DNA of 64,000 nt. It comes from Trametopsis cervina (lineage: Eukaryota > Basidiomycota > Agaricomycetes > Polyporales > Irpicaceae). The stretch covers positions 1,213,035 through 1,277,034 of the forward strand of contig MU278348.1 of NCBI GenBank assembly GCA_022385755.1, given 5' to 3'. This document shows positions 59,853-64,000 of the stretch, one piece after another. A model generated the notes under the pieces. That model was not told the DNA's origin. It did no database searches and saw only the letters and a program-made list of their open reading frames with translations. How positions within the stretch are numbered: the first letter of the stretch is position 1; each line of letters begins with the position of its first letter. A program made the position numbers and the translations under genes.

Positions 59853-62800
59853 TCACTGGCCAAAGAGTCGGAGAATGAGATACAATGTGGAGCCTATGAA
59901 ACGCATGGCGGACATTCCAGCCCTAAGAAGAGCAGATTATCAGTAAGCAGTACACGGACCCGAGCATTGCGCACGTACATCGCAAAGAATAGGAATGTAA
60001 GGTAGGGGTTGAAGCTCGTGTCTGAGGTGATTTCGACGTGGTCCTTCACGAAGTCCGTGAACGCGGTCGAGGTGAACACGAGGATCATGAGCCTACGTAA
60101 AAGGTGGTGTGAGCGGATGGAAGGAAGAAGTATGTGAGGATGTTGACATACATGTTGGTACCGACCCACGCGAGGACAACGTTTGTCCTACTGTTGCGGT
60201 CATGGTCCGCCTGCTTCGTCGCAGCATCGCGGTGCTCCTTCTCCGCAGGTGGCTTGTGGGATAATGATGAACGAGCTGCTGTCCAGACCTGATCCACGTC
60301 CTCGCGAGCAGCAGGCATCTCAACTTCGACTACTTCCTTGCCATTCGCGTCCTTAGCCTTCTTGGCACCACCTAGGTCCTTCGCTGAGCCGTTATCACCC
60401 TTCGTACCCCTATACTGCGAATCAATACATGCCGTACACAACGTCATAGCAAAACATACCAGGTGACATCATGCAAGTTGCACATAGCATACATCACTAT
60501 ACTCATGTTAGGCTGGTATTAAATCGCGATCGAGGTAGATGCTTACTCAGGATATTAATGTCTGGGAAGATGGAGTATTAATAATGCCATATCACACTCT
60601 GAAGATGAACTCACAGCTTGGCTGAAGGAACAGATACTGGATGAACGAGGTGAACATATGCCACGGCTCGAGATGCATGAGCGACCCGATAAGATAGAGA
60701 CCGTAGGTTGCAACGAGAGAGATGACAATGTCGCGGAATGTGGAGTTCGTCTTGATCAGGCTATAAGGACATAAACAGGTGCTCTACGGATGACATTCAA
60801 GACTGGCTTACTTAGGCAGATCTTTCCAACCGGCCAAAGTGTGAGGAACTGCAAGATAGACAGTGTATCCCGCACACCAAAGCGTAATGAGAGCGCAAAG
60901 GCCGAACAAAATGATGCATACTGTGTATGTCCATTTCGAACCCTGTTGAGGTAATCAGTAACTGTCCCATGTTGTACGGGATATTGATCCTACCTGGGGT
61001 CGGTTACCTAGCGAGCATACCGTGACAACAAACAGCAGCGCGATGTACAGCTGTTCAACCGGTATCAGAAACTATCATAAAACAACGCAATAAGTCGCAC
61101 CTTGAGGAACACTTCGAATATGGCAGTTCCGGCGCCCTGATGCAGGAAATTGAATGCATCGTTAGTGCCGGGGGAAGTTGCGGAGGATACCAACTAAAAC
61201 AACGTAAGCAGGGTAATTGACGATGAAAAAGAGGTACACTCACGAAGAAGAAGGCCAGATAGAAGTTGGCGAGAGAGGTCCATGTGAACAGGAGTTGTAT
61301 AGCGTTGTAGATGAACTCAATCTTACGCCTGGTCAATAGTAGATCACTGCAAAACTTTACCGACACATACCTGCAGCGCAATCTTACGGAAAAAGCCCTG
61401 TCCCGATGTCCAGATCCTGAAGAAGAAAACAGTGGCGTGTACTGAGGCGAAGAGAGAACCGTTCAGCCAACGACGGCGTTGTGAGATAAACTCGGCCACC
61501 TGCAACAAATGATGTTTCCTAAGCAAAACATATCTCTGCAGACATGTAACGTAACCACTCACGGTTGTTGGTACATCTGTTGCCGCCTTGGCGCTCTTCA
61601 CGTATCTCAGGCTACAAATGTTGGGTTTCAGTATCACTGTGGTGTTGAGAAGAAACCTGCTTACACCCAGGCCTCATGTTTCTTTGCAACTATTTCGAAG
61701 CATAGAATACGATCCTCGGCGAGATACATGTTACGTTCTGCATGGACTCAGGTTAGCTACAAGGCGGGATGTATTTGATGCGCTCGGCTTACCAAACAAG
61801 CCAGCATCGCTCGAGCCACCGTGCATCGTTTCGCCCCTGAAGTAAGACGCGAGGGGGCCTTTACCGCCTGGGCCATTCTGCAGCGCCTTGTATCGATAAG
61901 CACTGAAAGCACCAGGAAGCACGCTAATGTATCCGAACACGCTCTGCGTGAGTTCAATTAGAAACACTATTTGCAGAACGCATTGTGCAGCCACATACCT
62001 CAAGGGGCTTGTCCAGAATGTTGGACATCTTGTACTATAGGCATACAACGTGAGAACGATATAACACGAGAGCACGTGCAGTTTACCTCAAAGTTCTGAG
62101 AGGCAGCAAGAGGGCTGGTAAGCAGCAGCGAACAACCTCTGCCAGTGTCGACACAGATTCTGGCAGGCAGAGTTAAACGATGCATCCATGAGATCGATCT
62201 GAAGGACTCACTCTCCGCAAGCACCGCCAACGTTCGAATGCTTGTCGAAACCTTCGATGAATTGTAAGGTAGTGTTGTCGTAACGTTCCAGCGTGACTTA
62301 CACTTCCAGAGCTCATATATCGATGTGCCCGTGGGCTTCGTACCCACATCGAGGAGGATGCAAACTAAAGAGTATTCAAGGCCTGCATTTCCTCCAATCA
62401 CGGTCAACTTACCGTTCGGTTTGATCAGCGGTCCAAAAGCATTGAAGAACCACCTGTGGCTGTTCAGCTTCTTCTTGTTCTGTTCCTTGAGACAGAAAAT
62501 AATCTGGACAGGACAAGCTCCCTGTGAGACTTCACCCCGGTCGGTGACGATAACGTGCGACGTATATCTGCGCGGAAATCAGACATGATACAGCCGCGCA
62601 GATGCATAGCCGGACATACTCGAAAATATGGGCTGTGACGTCCTTTCCGCCTACTGTATCCTTTGCAACACCGTCTTGATAGCAGCCCATCTGAACCGCC
62701 TTGAGAGATCGAACGGTGAGGTAAACGCCATGAACTCACCAGAGTCAGTACTTGCAGTGTCCGCTTGTTGATCTTGCTACGGCCGTCGGAGACAACACAA

Positions 62801-63586
62801 ACTACGACCTTCTTCCAGCCTTCAGAGCCCCACATCTTGGACTTGTTTCTGCCGCACAGGTGTGCAATGTTCTTGATCACGCTTTGACCAGCGTGAGATC
62901 AACGGGATAGAAACGACATGCCGATACACTCACGCGTTCATCGTCTTGCAAAACAAAACTTCGTCTTCGTTATACATGGTCATTACAATGAAGAGCTCCG
63001 TATGTCTGCCGTAGAGGTAGGGTCGGAGGGAATATTGGGACCGCATGAAGTCGTCGGGATCGCAGGTGGCGGCAGTGTACCTAAGTTTGGTGACCTCCTC
63101 TACATTGCTCATACCGGCTGGTACAATGTGATTCGGTACGGGCATGTCCAGCACCAAGTTACCCTTCTGCAGCTCGACTTGTCGCACTGATCTCCGCTTC
63201 ATGAGTTTCTCGCGGGCATCGGACCACCCCGAGCTTGCTCCCCTCAACATGCCAGGCCGCTGCTGCACCGGAGTGAGGTGTTGCTGTTGTTGTTGATGGG
63301 GCGGATATTGCTGATAAGGCAAACTGGGCATCGGCGGGTGGTTCACCTGTGTCATTTCATGGCCGTGAGGATTGAGGTGCACCTGCGAATCCGCAAATTC
63401 GCTGCGATAGGACTTGGTAGATTTGTTGTCCCAGGGCTCAGGCTCCGGGTAGTAGTCCTGGTGAGGTTGTGCAATGTAGTCCTGTGCATTGAATACCTGT
63501 CCGGGAGCGACATTGGGTTGCGGTGGGTACCCAGGATCATGGGTGTTGTGGTAATTCTGGTAATGAGTGTTCTGCTGGTACGCCAT
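59853..63586 (-). CDS. Chitin synthase, division 1 (class III-like)
   Basis: The enzyme polymerises UDP-GlcNAc into cell-wall chitin. The start is [20 protein letters not shown] at 63586. A disordered Gln/Pro/His/Tyr-rich N-terminus ([19 protein letters not shown]) is followed by [102 protein letters not shown] (EDR) and [17 protein letters not shown] (QRRRW). Several C-terminal membrane helices follow, with a charged cytosolic insert ([20 protein letters not shown]) and [10 protein letters not shown], then [19 protein letters not shown] with a stop at 59853. At least 14 short introns break it. The division is clear; class III is inferred from the insert. Confidence 0.93.
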
Positions 63587-64000
63587 ATCTCGTGAGCTGA
63601 ACGATGGAATTTCCGAGAGAGCGAATGAAAGGAATGTAGGGGCTGTCCAGCAGAATACTCAGGGAGAGGGGCAAGGGGATGTCGGTAACGATTGTAGCAG
63701 AGCACGAGAGTGTCTCAACATGGACCAGTGTTGGTAACAACCAAATTTGGATAGGCGCCTGCATACTGTATTGTCGGCATGCTGCGGCCGCTTCATGGAC
63801 AAGAGAGATCGGTGTTCCAAGTGTGTTCCAAGTGTGTTCCAAGTGTTCAGTGTTCATCCGTACCCATGCTCATGCCGAACTCTCGTGAAATTCTCATAAG
63901 TTCTCTTACAGCTAAATGATATTGTACATAGATGCCGAATAAGTTAGCAACAGGGTGAGACTGTTCCATACCAAGGCAGAGACGCACTCCCCGGAGCTCG
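63587..64000. other. Chitin synthase upstream region with short tandem repeat
   Basis: This 414-bp region is the 5' flank of the chitin synthase gene. It holds three perfect 11-bp tandem units (63812-63844). The right edge of the window cuts it. No gene was seen. Confidence 0.45.
63812..63844. repeat. Three tandem 11-bp units
   Basis: The unit GTGTTCCAAGT repeats three times without a mismatch, followed by a degenerate GTTCAGTGTTC. It lies about 225-260 bp upstream of the chitin synthase ATG. Function unknown; it could be polymerase slippage or protein-binding sites. Confidence 0.85.

Overview
The window is nuclear DNA of a filamentous basidiomycete, most likely a wood- or litter-decaying Agaricomycete. 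Genes are packed on both strands and broken by many 45-70 nt introns with GT..AG ends, including exons as short as 3, 11, 12 and 20 nt. Proteins match fungal families (Rec8, Ppz-type phosphatase, Rta1-like proteins, Dop1, chitin synthase), and a secreted GH74 xyloglucanase with a CBM1 cellulose-binding tail points to plant cell-wall decay. There are no operons, CRISPR arrays, rRNA or convincing tRNA genes.

Layout. 1-9 kb: the 3' end of a GRAM-like membrane protein, meiotic cohesin REC8, isopentenyl-diphosphate isomerase, a conserved protein of unknown function and mitochondrial pyruvate carrier MPC1. 9-16 kb: replicative DNA ligase I, a 648-bp TA-flanked MITE-like element, and a multi-pass receptor-like protein whose proposed start codon touches the element. 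16-25 kb: ribosomal protein uS17, a PPZ-type phosphatase, a DMT transporter, mitochondrial bL36, dihydrofolate reductase and an RTA1-like gene. 25-35 kb: a second RTA1-like gene diverging from the first, the GH74-CBM1 xyloglucanase, a Vam7-like SNARE and an Mtm1/SLC25A39-type carrier. 35-44 kb: a membrane-anchored methyltransferase, SNF4 (AMPK gamma), an F-box-like gene, a single-pass membrane protein and an Ssh4-like SPRY ubiquitin-ligase adaptor. 44-64 kb: the long DOP1 gene, a candidate INO80 subunit (tentative), ATP synthase subunit e, a Hat2/RBBP4 WD40 protein, a RAMP4/Ysy6-type ER protein, a Bmt5-like rRNA methyltransferase, an enoyl-CoA hydratase-like enzyme and a division-1 chitin synthase.

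Most genes are core eukaryotic housekeeping genes, arranged as tight convergent pairs (MPC1/LIG1, bL36m/DFR1, VAM7/MTM1, HAT2/RAMP4, ECH/CHS) and divergent pairs (SLC35F/bL36m, RTA1/RTA1, methyltransferase/SNF4, Ies4-like/ATP21, RAMP4/BMT5). Nothing looks like a dedicated gene cluster or defence island. The most notable points are the MITE at a start codon, the putative presequence on the isomerase, the REC8 micro-exon, the divergent RTA1 pair, the two PPxY motifs on the Ssh4-like protein, the cysteine-rich loop of the Mtm1-like carrier, and two conserved-looking genes without a function. Exon joins were worked out by eye from splice signals and reading frame, so small errors at exon edges are likely in the intron-rich genes.
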